This document shows positions 14,677 through 21,683 of a DNA stretch of 34,334 bases, piece after piece (positions within the stretch are counted from its first letter, which is position 1; every line of letters starts with the position of its first letter). The stretch lies in the IMG/VR virus record IMGVR_UViG_3300034073_001020, positions 1-34,334 of that record; one strand, 5' to 3'. The notes beneath the pieces were generated by a model. The model did not search any database. It saw nothing but the letters and a program-made list of their open reading frames with translations, and had not been told where the DNA came from. The stretch comes from a virus. The position numbers and the translations under genes were made by a program.

Positions 14677-15561
14677 ATGACTTGGAATGTGACCGAAGTG
14701 GCTGGATCGAAGTTGGTGCTGCACTGCGGCGCGAACCGCGTGGACTGGAACGAGGTGCGTGCGGTGAAGACGCCGCCGGCGACCGCGACCCACTGCCCGG
14801 TGCCGCACGACTTCCTCGTGGAGCAGGTGCGCGAGGGGTTGGACATGATGGGCTTCCACATCAGCGAGGAGTGCCACGCGCTGTACGGTGGAGGGTTGCG
14901 GTACTTCGGCCTGCTTGCGCTGAAGGCCAAGGTGGGGCACGACATCGGTGGCGACAACGAGATCGGGCAAGGCAGGCGGTTCGTGTTCGGCATCCGCAAC
15001 GGCAACGACATGAGCCTGCCTGCAGGCGGCGTGCTGGGCACGCAGGTCTTCGTCTGCGACAACCTCGCGATGCACAGCGGAGACACCATGTTCCGTTTCG
15101 CACGCAAGCACACGCGCTGGGCGCTGCGCGACCTGCCGCAGATCATCGCCACGCGCATCGGCAACCTACGGCTGGCGATGCAGAGCGTGACCGAGCGCGA
15201 GAATGCCTACGCACGGTTCGACTTCCGCGAGGCTGACGAGCAGGCAGGCGTGCGGCGCGGCACGATCCTCAACGACTGCCTCATGCGGTGCCTGCGAAGC
15301 GGAGCGATCACGACCACGGCCCTGCCGCACATCGTGAAGGAGTTCGACCGTGCAGACGGCCCGGGCGGTCACGCGCACGCTGGCGAGGCATGGCAGCGGC
15401 CAACGCTGTTCCGTTTGCTTCAGTCGGTCACCGAGGTGGAGAAGGAGCGTCCGGGTCTGCTCAACCTCACGCGCAGGCATTCGCGCTTGCACGGGATCTT
15501 CGACTCCATCGCTGCAGGCACAGACATCGTGGACGCGGAGGCAACGGAAGTCGAAGTCTGA
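14677..15561 (+). CDS. DUF932-like phage protein
   Basis: This 294-residue protein contains GTQVFVCDNLAMHSGD near the middle, preceded by FGIRNGNDMSLP and followed by a long helical region. The segment resembles the core of DUF932 / phage-plasmid-like proteins (VCxNGL or CDNLA motif), which are widespread in phages and plasmids with no settled biochemical role. Leader element E provides AAGGA upstream. It is the last gene of the accessory cluster; a GC-rich hairpin (15573-15608) follows. Confidence 0.65.
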   Translation: MTWNVTEVAGSKLVLHCGANRVDWNEVRAVKTPPATATHCPVPHDFLVEQVREGLDMMGFHISEECHALYGGGLRYFGLLALKAKVGHDIGGDNEIGQGRRFVFGIRNGNDMSLPAGGVLGTQVFVCDNLAMHSGDTMFRFARKHTRWALRDLPQIIATRIGNLRLAMQSVTERENAYARFDFREADEQAGVRRGTILNDCLMRCLRSGAITTTALPHIVKEFDRADGPGGHAHAGEAWQRPTLFRLLQSVTEVEKERPGLLNLTRRHSRLHGIFDSIAAGTDIVDAEATEVEV

Positions 15562-15572
15562 CGCTCAAGAAA

Positions 15573-15608
15573 GCCGCCGCCCCGGATCGCGTGCTCCGGG
15601 GCGGCGGC
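15573..15608 (+). terminator. GC-rich hairpin after the accessory cluster
   Basis: A perfect 14-bp stem (15573-15586 with 15595-15608) encloses TCGCGTGC, which contains the same GCGT as hairpin 2 of the leader elements. It lies 11 bases after the stop of the 14677 gene. No T-tract follows, so it may act as an RNA stabiliser, a Rho-independent terminator of low efficiency, or a processing site. Confidence 0.5.
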
Positions 15609-15663
15609 GAGCGCAGAGAGGAATCAGCGGCAGCATCATAGCAACCGACGAGAACCAAATGGC

Positions 15664-15678
15664 TGTCAAACTTTGACG
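15664..15678. promoter_or_regulatory. Palindromic operator site 1
   Basis: TGTCAAACTTTGACG, 14 of 15 bases of the palindrome TGTCAAACTTTGACA found at 25665. With site 2 it forms a perfect 16-bp inverted repeat (15663-15678 and 15686-15701, seven-base spacer) just upstream of the HTH gene. Confidence 0.7.
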
Positions 15679-15685
15679 CGCTGCC

Positions 15686-15700
15686 CGTCAAAGTTTGACA
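15686..15700. promoter_or_regulatory. Palindromic operator site 2
   Basis: CGTCAAAGTTTGACA is the mirror copy of site 1. It contains TTGACA (15695-15700), which could be a -35 box, but no good -10 lies at 16-18 bases. It lies 17 bases before the ATG of the HTH gene, fitting autoregulation. Confidence 0.7.
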
Positions 15701-15717
15701 GTTGAGAGGCAGTTGCG

Positions 15718-15927
15718 ATGGCGATATCTTTCGCCTCCATGAATCACATCACCACCAAACAGATTGCGGAAAGCATCGGTGTGACGCCGTGTCGCGTGTT
15801 GCAGTTGGCATCATCTCGCGGCATCAAGCCGACCCGAGTTGGGAGCGCGTATGTGTGGCCGCGCGAAGTGTTGAGCAAGTTCAAGCGTCGAAGCCCGGGG
15901 AGACCCGTGCAGAAAGGAAAGCGATGA
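15718..15927 (+). CDS. Small HTH (MerR/excisionase-type) DNA-binding protein
   Basis: This 69-residue protein contains TTKQIAESIGVTPCRVLQLA, a helix-turn-helix of the HTH_17/excisionase style, then a GSAYVWPREVL wing-like strand and a basic tail (KFKRRSPGRPVQKGKR). The start at 15718 has AGAGG upstream; an internal ATG at 15739 has none. It probably binds DNA, and the paired palindrome just upstream is the obvious candidate target. It is the first gene of the recombination operon and overlaps YqaJ by ATGA. Confidence 0.75.
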   Translation: MAISFASMNHITTKQIAESIGVTPCRVLQLASSRGIKPTRVGSAYVWPREVLSKFKRRSPGRPVQKGKR

Positions 15928-16856
15928 TTACGGACAAGCAGGAGAGCGAACGCATGAAGGGCATCGGATCGTCCGATGTCCCGACCATTCTCGGGCTAAA
16001 CCCGTGGGCGACCCCGCACGACCTATGGCTGGTCAAGACGGGGCAGGCGGATGGCCCGGAGGAGAACGATGCGATGCGAATCGGTACGGTGCTTGAGGCA
16101 GGCGTGCTGCAACTGGCATCGGATCGCCTTGGCGCGAAGATCGTGAAGCCCACCAGCACCTTCGTCGGGTGCGAGTTGTTCATGCGAGCGAATGTGGACG
16201 GGATGATCGGCGTTGCCAAGCGCGGTTCGCCAATCGTGGAGGCGAAGACCACAGGCCGCACCGAAGGCTGGGGCGATGAAGGCACGGACGAGGTGCCCGA
16301 AGCCGTGAAGGCGCAGGTCATGTTCCAGATGCTCTGCGCGAGCAGCGACATCGCTCATGTCGCGTGTCTGCAAGGCGACTACGGCTTGCGCCTCAAGATG
16401 TACCGCGTTCCCTTCTGCGCGGACTACGCAGGCTACATCGTGGAGCGTGTGCGCGAGTTCTGGACGCGCCATGTGGAGCGGCGCGTTGCGCCTGCAGGCT
16501 TGCCAAGCCTTGAGGTGCTGAAGCGCATACGGCGGGATGCAGACGCGCCGCCAGTGCAGATCGACCCGGCCCTGTTCATCGAAGACGCGCGATGCCAGCG
16601 GCTGCTCAAGGAGGCCGAGGCGACCGCCGATGCTGCGCGTGCAGCACTCATGGTCGCGCTGGGCACGGCCACCGCAGGTGAGGGCGGCGGCTACCGCATG
16701 AAGGTCAGCAAGGTGGAGACCTCGCGATTCGATGCCAAGGCATTCGCCGAGGCGAACCCGGAAGAAGCAGCGAAGTGGACTGTCCGCTCCGGCTACAACC
16801 GGACAACCGTGACCGCTCCGAAGGCGGCACCCAGCAAGAAGGAGTTCGTGCGATGA
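15924..16856 (+). CDS. YqaJ-type recombination exonuclease
   Basis: This 310-residue nuclease degrades one strand from double-stranded DNA ends to make substrate for the annealing protein encoded next. Family motifs are visible: GIGSSDVPTILGLNPW near residue 13, RIGTVLEAGV with Glu58, NVDGMI with Asp92, IVEAKTT with Glu106 and Lys108, and AVKAQVMFQ with Gln131 and Gln135. These form the restriction-endonuclease-like active site. The start overlaps the HTH stop, and the stop overlaps the ERF-type gene start, a classic nuclease/annealase pair. Confidence 0.9.
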   Translation: MITDKQESERMKGIGSSDVPTILGLNPWATPHDLWLVKTGQADGPEENDAMRIGTVLEAGVLQLASDRLGAKIVKPTSTFVGCELFMRANVDGMIGVAKRGSPIVEAKTTGRTEGWGDEGTDEVPEAVKAQVMFQMLCASSDIAHVACLQGDYGLRLKMYRVPFCADYAGYIVERVREFWTRHVERRVAPAGLPSLEVLKRIRRDADAPPVQIDPALFIEDARCQRLLKEAEATADAARAALMVALGTATAGEGGGYRMKVSKVETSRFDAKAFAEANPEEAAKWTVRSGYNRTTVTAPKAAPSKKEFVR

Positions 16857-17521
16857 GCAAGGCAGAGAGGAACAGCATGGCGACCGCGCTTCTGATGGCG
16901 CAGGCGCAGATGAGGAACGGCGTGTCCAAGGACGCGCGGGTGGACTACGGCAAGGGGTACGACTATGTCAGCGCGGAGCAGATGATCGGCGCAGCGCGTG
17001 CAGGGTTGCACGCCGCCGAGTTGACCTTGGTACGGACGGGCTGGCAGTACCTTGACGGCAACGATGCCCGACCTCCGCTGGTGCTGTGCGATTACACGCT
17101 CATGCACAGCAGCGGCGAGGCGATGCAGTTCGCTGGCCTGCCGTGGCCCATCATTGAGCAGAACGGAAGACCGATGGACAAGGCTCTTGCGGGTGCGCTC
17201 ACCACAAGCCTTGCGTACTTCCTGCGCGACCTCCTGCTCATCCCGAAGGTGGACGGCGAGGAAGTGGATCGCCGCGATGACACGGGCCATGTCGCAGGCG
17301 TGCTTGGCGTGCCCGGTGCCGTTGCCCTGCGGAAGCGGCTCAAGGAGGCTGGCATTGAGGCGACTGAACTTCTCGCCGTGATGCACTCCAAGGGCGTGCA
17401 TGTGCCCGAAGACATGGCGCAATGGTCGAAAGACCTCATGCCGCGCATCAGCACTTGGATCCTCAAGCGGCGAAAGGAGATGGCGGCAGCGGAAGGCTGC
17501 AGCGATGCCGTGACGGATTGA
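16853..17521 (+). CDS. ERF-family single-strand annealing protein
   Basis: This 222-residue protein has the ERF layout: an N-terminal helix, GKGYDYVSAEQMIGAARAGL, a strand-rich centre with DYTLMHSSGEAMQF, and a C-terminal MDKALAGALTTSLAYFLRDLLL segment matching the ERF signature around the Ala-Leu-Thr-Tyr-Ala-x-Arg region. It anneals complementary single strands during phage recombination and replication with the YqaJ nuclease. The pair and the overlap fix the start at 16853. Confidence 0.85.
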   Translation: MSKAERNSMATALLMAQAQMRNGVSKDARVDYGKGYDYVSAEQMIGAARAGLHAAELTLVRTGWQYLDGNDARPPLVLCDYTLMHSSGEAMQFAGLPWPIIEQNGRPMDKALAGALTTSLAYFLRDLLLIPKVDGEEVDRRDDTGHVAGVLGVPGAVALRKRLKEAGIEATELLAVMHSKGVHVPEDMAQWSKDLMPRISTWILKRRKEMAAAEGCSDAVTD

Positions 17522-17873
17522 CCCATCCACTCGCGCCCCTACGACGGAGGCGCGTTCGGCTGCGCGGCGGGAAACCTCCGCGTAGCCTTTCCAACCAATC
17601 GCCCGTGACTGCTGGGCGCGTTCCTCTGCGGAGGGCAGTCAGCGTGCCGACCACGCTTCGTGTGGGTCGATGGCATCAGAGGCGACGGACATGAACCCTA
17701 CCGCGCCCCGCGCATCAGCGCGAACTCGAATACGCCCGTGGTTGCTGCCTGCCTGCAGCGGAATGGTGAGAGGCGTATTGCGACCGACCGACGAAGCAAC
17801 ATCGTTGGGCGAATCTCGGCTTCCTGCGCCGGGGTTCGCTCCCTCACTCTGAAGCAGGATGAATGGAGTCAGC
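17522..17873 (+). other. Structured intergenic leader before the ParB-like gene
   Basis: There are 352 bases with no convincing gene. CGCGCC and GGCGCG pair at 17532-17554. A GAAA-loop hairpin lies at 17562-17583, stem GCGCGGCGG with CCTCCGCGT and one mismatch. CCTC, TCTG-type loop and GAGG form a short hairpin before GGAGGG. A 12-bp stem (GCGAATCTCGGC with GCCGGGGTTCGC) lies at 17809-17839. The order of a GAAA hairpin followed by more hairpins and an SD resembles leader elements A-E, but the GCGT loop is not in place. It may be a diverged relative or a separate attenuator. Confidence 0.4.
17644..17694 (+). CDS. Possible 16-residue leader peptide
   Basis: GTG 17644 has GGAGGG (17630-17635) at good spacing, an in-frame stop 16 codons later, and a stop overlapping an ATG at 17691 (ATGA). 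The peptide is basic (ending RRRT). It may be a regulatory upstream frame of the structured leader rather than a functional protein. Very short frames can arise by chance, so confidence is low. Confidence 0.25.
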   Translation: MPTTLRVGRWHQRRRT

Positions 17874-18701
17874 ATGACACGGAAAGCGAAGACGAACGAA
17901 GACACGCAACGGATCAAGGAAGTGCCGTTGGCGAAGATCACGCTGGACAAGGCGTTACAACCGCGCATCTCGTTGACTGCCGAGGCCGTCGCGGAGTACG
18001 CGGAGGCGATGCAGGAAGGCGCGAAGATGCCGCCCTGCGTCGTGATGTGGGACGGATCGACCTATTGGCTCTGCGACGGGTTCCATCGCGTGACTGCCGC
18101 GACGAGACTGAAGTGGAAGACCATCGAGTGCGAGATCAACGAGGGCACCAAGGAAGACGCGATGTGGCTGGCCGCAGCGGCCAATCTGAAGCACGGCGTG
18201 CGGAGATCGAACGCCGACAAGCAGCGAGCGGTGCAGATGGCGTTGCTCTGCAAGCCCGAGGCAAGTCTGCGCGACATCGCCACGCATTGCTTCGTCAGTC
18301 AGGAGATGGTGCGTGGGTGGAAGCAGCGCGCGGAACGGATTGATGAGTTGGCGGACGAGGCTACAAAGGCCGTGGATGCAGCCATCGCCGACGAGATCAT
18401 CGAAGAGGATGATTCCATTGATGCGCGGATGATCGGCTCCGAGGCGGCAATCAAGGCCGTGATCCAATGCGTGGATGACGCGGTGCAGAGCGTGAACGCC
18501 TTGCTCCAGACGGAGCACGCGGCCTTCGTGGCTCAGCAGCGCGTGCTGACCGACCTGCGGAACGCAAAGACGGCGTTGAAGCAGGCGATGCCGCACGAAG
18601 TGTGCCCGCTGTGCGGCGGCGATGGTTGCGAGACCTGCCGTATGACGGGCTGGGTGACGAAGCAGCAATGGGATCTGATTCCCGCAGAGCAGAAAGGATG
18701 A
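17874..18701 (+). CDS. ParB-like nuclease-domain protein with zinc ribbon
   Basis: This 275-residue protein starts at ATG 17874 with GGAG five bases upstream (an ATG at 17859 has weaker support). The N-terminal domain follows the ParB/sulfiredoxin pattern: VPLAKITLDKALQPR, then MPPCVVMWDG and LCDGFHRVTAATRLKW, the GxHR motif. An HTH-like region (ASLRDIATHCFVSQEMVRGW) follows. The C-terminus has a CPLCGGDGCETC zinc ribbon. ParB-like phage proteins act in partition, nicking or gene control; with the recombination genes around it, a replication or recombination role is likely. Confidence 0.75.
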   Translation: MTRKAKTNEDTQRIKEVPLAKITLDKALQPRISLTAEAVAEYAEAMQEGAKMPPCVVMWDGSTYWLCDGFHRVTAATRLKWKTIECEINEGTKEDAMWLAAAANLKHGVRRSNADKQRAVQMALLCKPEASLRDIATHCFVSQEMVRGWKQRAERIDELADEATKAVDAAIADEIIEEDDSIDARMIGSEAAIKAVIQCVDDAVQSVNALLQTEHAAFVAQQRVLTDLRNAKTALKQAMPHEVCPLCGGDGCETCRMTGWVTKQQWDLIPAEQKG

Positions 18702-18706
18702 CAGCA

Positions 18707-20395
18707 ATGAGCGCAAAGACAGCATCACGGGAGGCTCCTTCGGGAGCCTCCCTTTCACTTCGGGACTACCAGCGCGATGCCATCGGCGGCGTGTTCGCGC
18801 AGTTGAAGGAACACCGCAGCACGCTGCTGGTGATGGCGACCGGGCTTGGGAAGACGGTCGTGTTTGCGGACATCGTGCGCCGCGCACAGGCGACCGGGCG
18901 TGGCTGGCGCACGCTGGTGCTGGCACACCGCGAGGAACTGATCTTCCAAGCGGCCAAGACCATTGAGCGCGTGGCTGGGTGCGCCGTGGACATTGAGATG
19001 GGCGATCTACGGGCGCAGCGCGACTTCCTTCGGCGTGCGCCCGTAGTCGTGTCCACGGTGCAGACGCAGACGGCGGGACGCGGCGACTCGCGCAGGATGC
19101 ACAAGTTCGATCCAAACGAGTTCGGACTTGTCATCGTGGACGAGGCGCACCATGCCATCAGCAGTTCCTATCGGGCGGTCATCGACCACTACATGACCAA
19201 CCCGTCGGTACGCCTGCTGGGTGTGACCGCAACGCCTGACCGCACGGACGAGGCCGCGCTTGGCGAGGTCTTCCAGTCCGTGGCCTACGAGTACGGCATC
19301 CGCGAAGGCATCGACGGCGGATGGCTGGTGCCCGTCAAGCAGCGCGTGGTTCATGTGGGCGGGCTGGACTTCAGCGCGTGCCGCACGACCGCAGGTGACT
19401 TGAACGGCGCAGACCTCAACGCCGTGCTGGAGTACGAGGCAACGCTGCACGGGATGGTCTATCCGACCATCGACATCGTTGGCGACCGTAGGTGCCTGAT
19501 CTTCGCCGCAAGCGTGGCTCACGCTCATCGCATCGCGGAGATCCTCAACAGACACCGCGCTGGATGCGCCGTGGCTGTGGACGCGAACACGCCACGCGAC
19601 GAGCGGCGTGCGATGTTCGCTGGCTTCAGCGAAGGGCAGTACCAGTTCCTCGTCAATGTCGGCGTGGCAACGGAGGGCTGGGACGATGGCGCATTGGACG
19701 GCAAGGGCGTGCAGGTCATCGCCATGATGCGCCCGACGAAGAGTCGTGCGCTCTACTGCCAGATGGTCGGGCGAGGCACGCGGCCGTTGCCCAACACGGT
19801 CGAACGCTGCGACGATGCGGAGTGCCGAAAGGTACGCATCGCCGAGAGCAGAAAGCCCTCCGTCATGGTGTTGGACTACTGCGGCAACGCAGGCAGGCAC
19901 AAGTTGGTTCACTGCGTGGACGCGCTGGCAGGCAAGGACGCACAAGGCGTGCGCGACCGGGCCGAGGCGCGGGTCATGCAGCAGGCGGATGCTGACGAGG
20001 TGGATGTGATGGCCGTGCTGACCGAAGAGGAGGTGCGTGCGAAGCAAGAGGCCGAGCGTGCGTTGCGGCGCGGCCTCGTCGTGAAGGCGGGCTATCAGGT
20101 GCAGGAGATCGACCCCTTCAGCCTGATCGACCTCACGCCCGACCGCGAAGCGGCTTGGGCCAAGGGCATCCCGGCAAGCGAGGCGCAGTTGCAACTGCTT
20201 CGGAAGTTGAAGGTAGCCATCCCCGAACTGCTGACGCGCAACGAGGCACGACGGCTGATCGACGCAGCCATCGGAACGCCCACACCGAAGCAGCAGGCCG
20301 TACTAATCCGTGCAGGCTTTGACCCAGCCGACTACGACCGCAAGAGTGCATCAAGGGTCATTGATGCCATCATGCAGAACAGGAGAGCATCGTGA
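18707..20395 (+). CDS. Superfamily II DEAH helicase
   Basis: This 562-residue helicase has all core motifs: LRDYQ near residue 18, Walker A ATGLGKT (Thr50), DEAH at 145-148, TATPDRT at 174-180, and QMVGRGTRP at 352-360. Domain 2 carries LIFAASVAHAHRIAEIL and NVGVATEGWD. It unwinds nucleic acid for replication or recombination. ATG 18707 is preferred over 18698 because AAAGGA lies eight bases upstream. A UUCG-loop hairpin is embedded in codons 8-16. The last part (after about 430) has no recognised domain. Confidence 0.85.
   Translation: MSAKTASREAPSGASLSLRDYQRDAIGGVFAQLKEHRSTLLVMATGLGKTVVFADIVRRAQATGRGWRTLVLAHREELIFQAAKTIERVAGCAVDIEMGDLRAQRDFLRRAPVVVSTVQTQTAGRGDSRRMHKFDPNEFGLVIVDEAHHAISSSYRAVIDHYMTNPSVRLLGVTATPDRTDEAALGEVFQSVAYEYGIREGIDGGWLVPVKQRVVHVGGLDFSACRTTAGDLNGADLNAVLEYEATLHGMVYPTIDIVGDRRCLIFAASVAHAHRIAEILNRHRAGCAVAVDANTPRDERRAMFAGFSEGQYQFLVNVGVATEGWDDGALDGKGVQVIAMMRPTKSRALYCQMVGRGTRPLPNTVERCDDAECRKVRIAESRKPSVMVLDYCGNAGRHKLVHCVDALAGKDAQGVRDRAEARVMQQADADEVDVMAVLTEEEVRAKQEAERALRRGLVVKAGYQVQEIDPFSLIDLTPDREAAWAKGIPASEAQLQLLRKLKVAIPELLTRNEARRLIDAAIGTPTPKQQAVLIRAGFDPADYDRKSASRVIDAIMQNRRAS
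18729..18752 (+). terminator. UUCG-loop hairpin with T-run inside helicase start
   Basis: GGGAGGCTCC (18729-18738), TTCG, GGAGCCTCCC (18743-18752), then TTT. A perfect 10-bp stem with the ultra-stable UUCG loop and a short T-run is terminator-like, yet it lies inside the coding region of the helicase, 22 bases after its start. It may be an attenuator that reduces helicase expression, or mRNA folding without termination. Confidence 0.5.
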
Positions 20396-20736
20396 GCAAT
20401 CGAACGCGGCACTGGCCGCAAGTCAAGCAGTGGCTTCGCGTGAAGGGATTCAACATCGGCCAGACCATGACGGGCTGGGCGGCGGTGAATCGCACAGGCA
20501 TCGTGGTGACCGTGAGTCAGTCGCGCGTCAAGGTGGAGTGGCCGATCCCGGGCGAAGGCATGAACGAGCGCAAGGCTCGCGAGGTGTCCATGCCGTGGAT
20601 TCAATGGACGCTCTCCGATGCCGAGCGCGACATTGAGGAGATCGCTCGCGAAGCCGACAGGCTCAATCGTGAGTTCCGCACCACCGATGGCGAAGGTGCT
20701 GCGATTCGCAAGGCCATGTACGAAGGCGAGGGATGA
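20392..20736 (+). CDS. Unknown protein after the helicase
   Basis: This 114-residue protein starts at GTG 20392, overlapping the helicase stop (GTGA). It has a basic N-terminus (RTRHWPQVKQWLRV), a beta-strand segment (TGIVVTVSQSRVKVEWP) and an acidic helical C-terminus. Its stop overlaps the next ATG. No family recognised. Confidence 0.6.
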   Translation: MSNRTRHWPQVKQWLRVKGFNIGQTMTGWAAVNRTGIVVTVSQSRVKVEWPIPGEGMNERKAREVSMPWIQWTLSDAERDIEEIAREADRLNREFRTTDGEGAAIRKAMYEGEG

Positions 20737-20951
20737 CCATGCCGCAGGAATCAGCACCGAGGCTTGAGTCGCAGATGATCGTGTTCGGGCGGTTGCGCCT
20801 GATGAGTCAGAACGAGTACGGCGAGTGGTGCGCGATGCCCGTAGGTAAGGACGGGCGCGACCTTGAGCGGGCGGGGCCTGTGTGGCTGCTGCCTGCAGCA
20901 ATCGTGACCGCAGCCGAGGCGCGTGCCGCATTGAAGGGAGGCAAGTCGTGA
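20733..20951 (+). CDS. Unknown small protein
   Basis: This 72-residue protein starts at ATG 20733, inside the previous stop (ATGA); ATG 20739 is an alternative two codons on. It is mixed alpha/beta (MIVFGRLRLM, then VWLLPAAIVTAAEARAALK). No family recognised; coupling to its neighbours supports it being real. Confidence 0.5.
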   Translation: MTMPQESAPRLESQMIVFGRLRLMSQNEYGEWCAMPVGKDGRDLERAGPVWLLPAAIVTAAEARAALKGGKS

Positions 20952-20986
20952 ACGACACCCAAACATCACACAGAAGGAGACTCGCC

Positions 20987-21265
20987 ATGTTCAGTAACAC
21001 TTGCGCAATGACACTCGCACAGAAGTCCGACCGCATCCTCGCCCAGACGCGGGGCTTGAGCGGAGCGACACCAAACGCCACGCAACTCATCGAAGCATTG
21101 CGGTCAGCGTTGGAGGAGAACAGGAGAGAAGTCGAACGCCTCACCGCCGAGCGCGACGAGGCAAGGCGGGAAGTGTGCAACCTGATGTACCAAAAGGGAT
21201 TCCCGACTGGCGATTACGCAAAGGGGCGCGGCTGGGACTGCTTCCAACAGGAGGGCGGCAAGTGA
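20987..21265 (+). CDS. Unknown small protein, tail module paralogue 1
   Basis: This 92-residue protein has a strong AAGGAGA seven bases before ATG 20987, which is preferred over GTG 20948. It contains a coiled coil (EENRREVERLTAERDEARR) and ends GWDCFQQEGGK. The next gene product ends with the same pattern (ERDEARR, a cysteine, an aromatic, then GWDCFEEDGK). The two probably arose by duplication of the C-terminal module. Function unknown. Confidence 0.6.
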   Translation: MFSNTCAMTLAQKSDRILAQTRGLSGATPNATQLIEALRSALEENRREVERLTAERDEARREVCNLMYQKGFPTGDYAKGRGWDCFQQEGGK

Positions 21266-21513
21266 GCAACTTCGACCCCATTCCCCGACTACAACAGATC
21301 GCCGCAACCATTGAGGACGGAGGACACCTTGATTCCCCCGCCACCGCAGCGCACTACATCAACTGCGCGATCAAAGAGATTGAGAAACTGCGCCAAGAGC
21401 GCGACGAGGCGAGGCGGATGTATTGCGGGCGGGTATCCCGCGATGTGAAACCTGATGCGTTTGAGATTGCGAAGAATCACGGTTGGGATTGCTTTGAGGA
21501 GGACGGCAAGTGA
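21262..21513 (+). CDS. Unknown small protein, tail module paralogue 2
   Basis: This 83-residue protein starts at GTG 21262, overlapping the previous stop, with GGAGG 7 bases upstream. A helical N-terminus is followed by ERDEARRMYC and a tail ending GWDCFEEDGK, the module shared with the preceding gene. The next gene starts within its stop (GTGA). Function unknown. Confidence 0.6.
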   Translation: MSNFDPIPRLQQIAATIEDGGHLDSPATAAHYINCAIKEIEKLRQERDEARRMYCGRVSRDVKPDAFEIAKNHGWDCFEEDGK

Positions 21514-21683
21514 ACGACACCGAACTCACGGAGTGGCTGCTGCGGCAGAAGGGAACGACCGCCACGGTCGGCATGATCGCCGTGCAACGCATCAAGGAAC
21601 TCAAGCGCGAACTCGCCCGGGCCAATCAGCGGCTCGGGCTGTATATGCACCACGCATCCAAGAAGAAGCGAGGCAAGGCATGA
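21510..21683 (+). CDS. Unknown 57-residue helical protein
   Basis: GTG 21510 opens a 57-codon frame ending at TGA 21681-21683, overlapping both neighbours by ATGA/GTGA. The product has a helical first half (TELTEWLLRQKG), a basic central helix (RIKELKRELARANQR) and a basic end (KKKRGKA). It is too short for a typical gene caller but the double overlap and SD-like GAGGA upstream support it. A DNA-binding role is possible from charge, not from a recognised motif. Confidence 0.55.
   Translation: MNDTELTEWLLRQKGTTATVGMIAVQRIKELKRELARANQRLGLYMHHASKKKRGKA

Noticed and set aside
15664-15700. TTGACA of operator site 2 as a -35 promoter box
   Set aside because: No convincing -10 at 16-18 bases; GATATC lies 22 bases away. 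The palindrome reading is better supported.
17691-17852. 53-codon frame after the possible leader peptide
   Set aside because: Overlaps the 12-bp hairpin at 17809-17839, has odd composition (Arg/Pro/Ala) and no support beyond an ATGA overlap.
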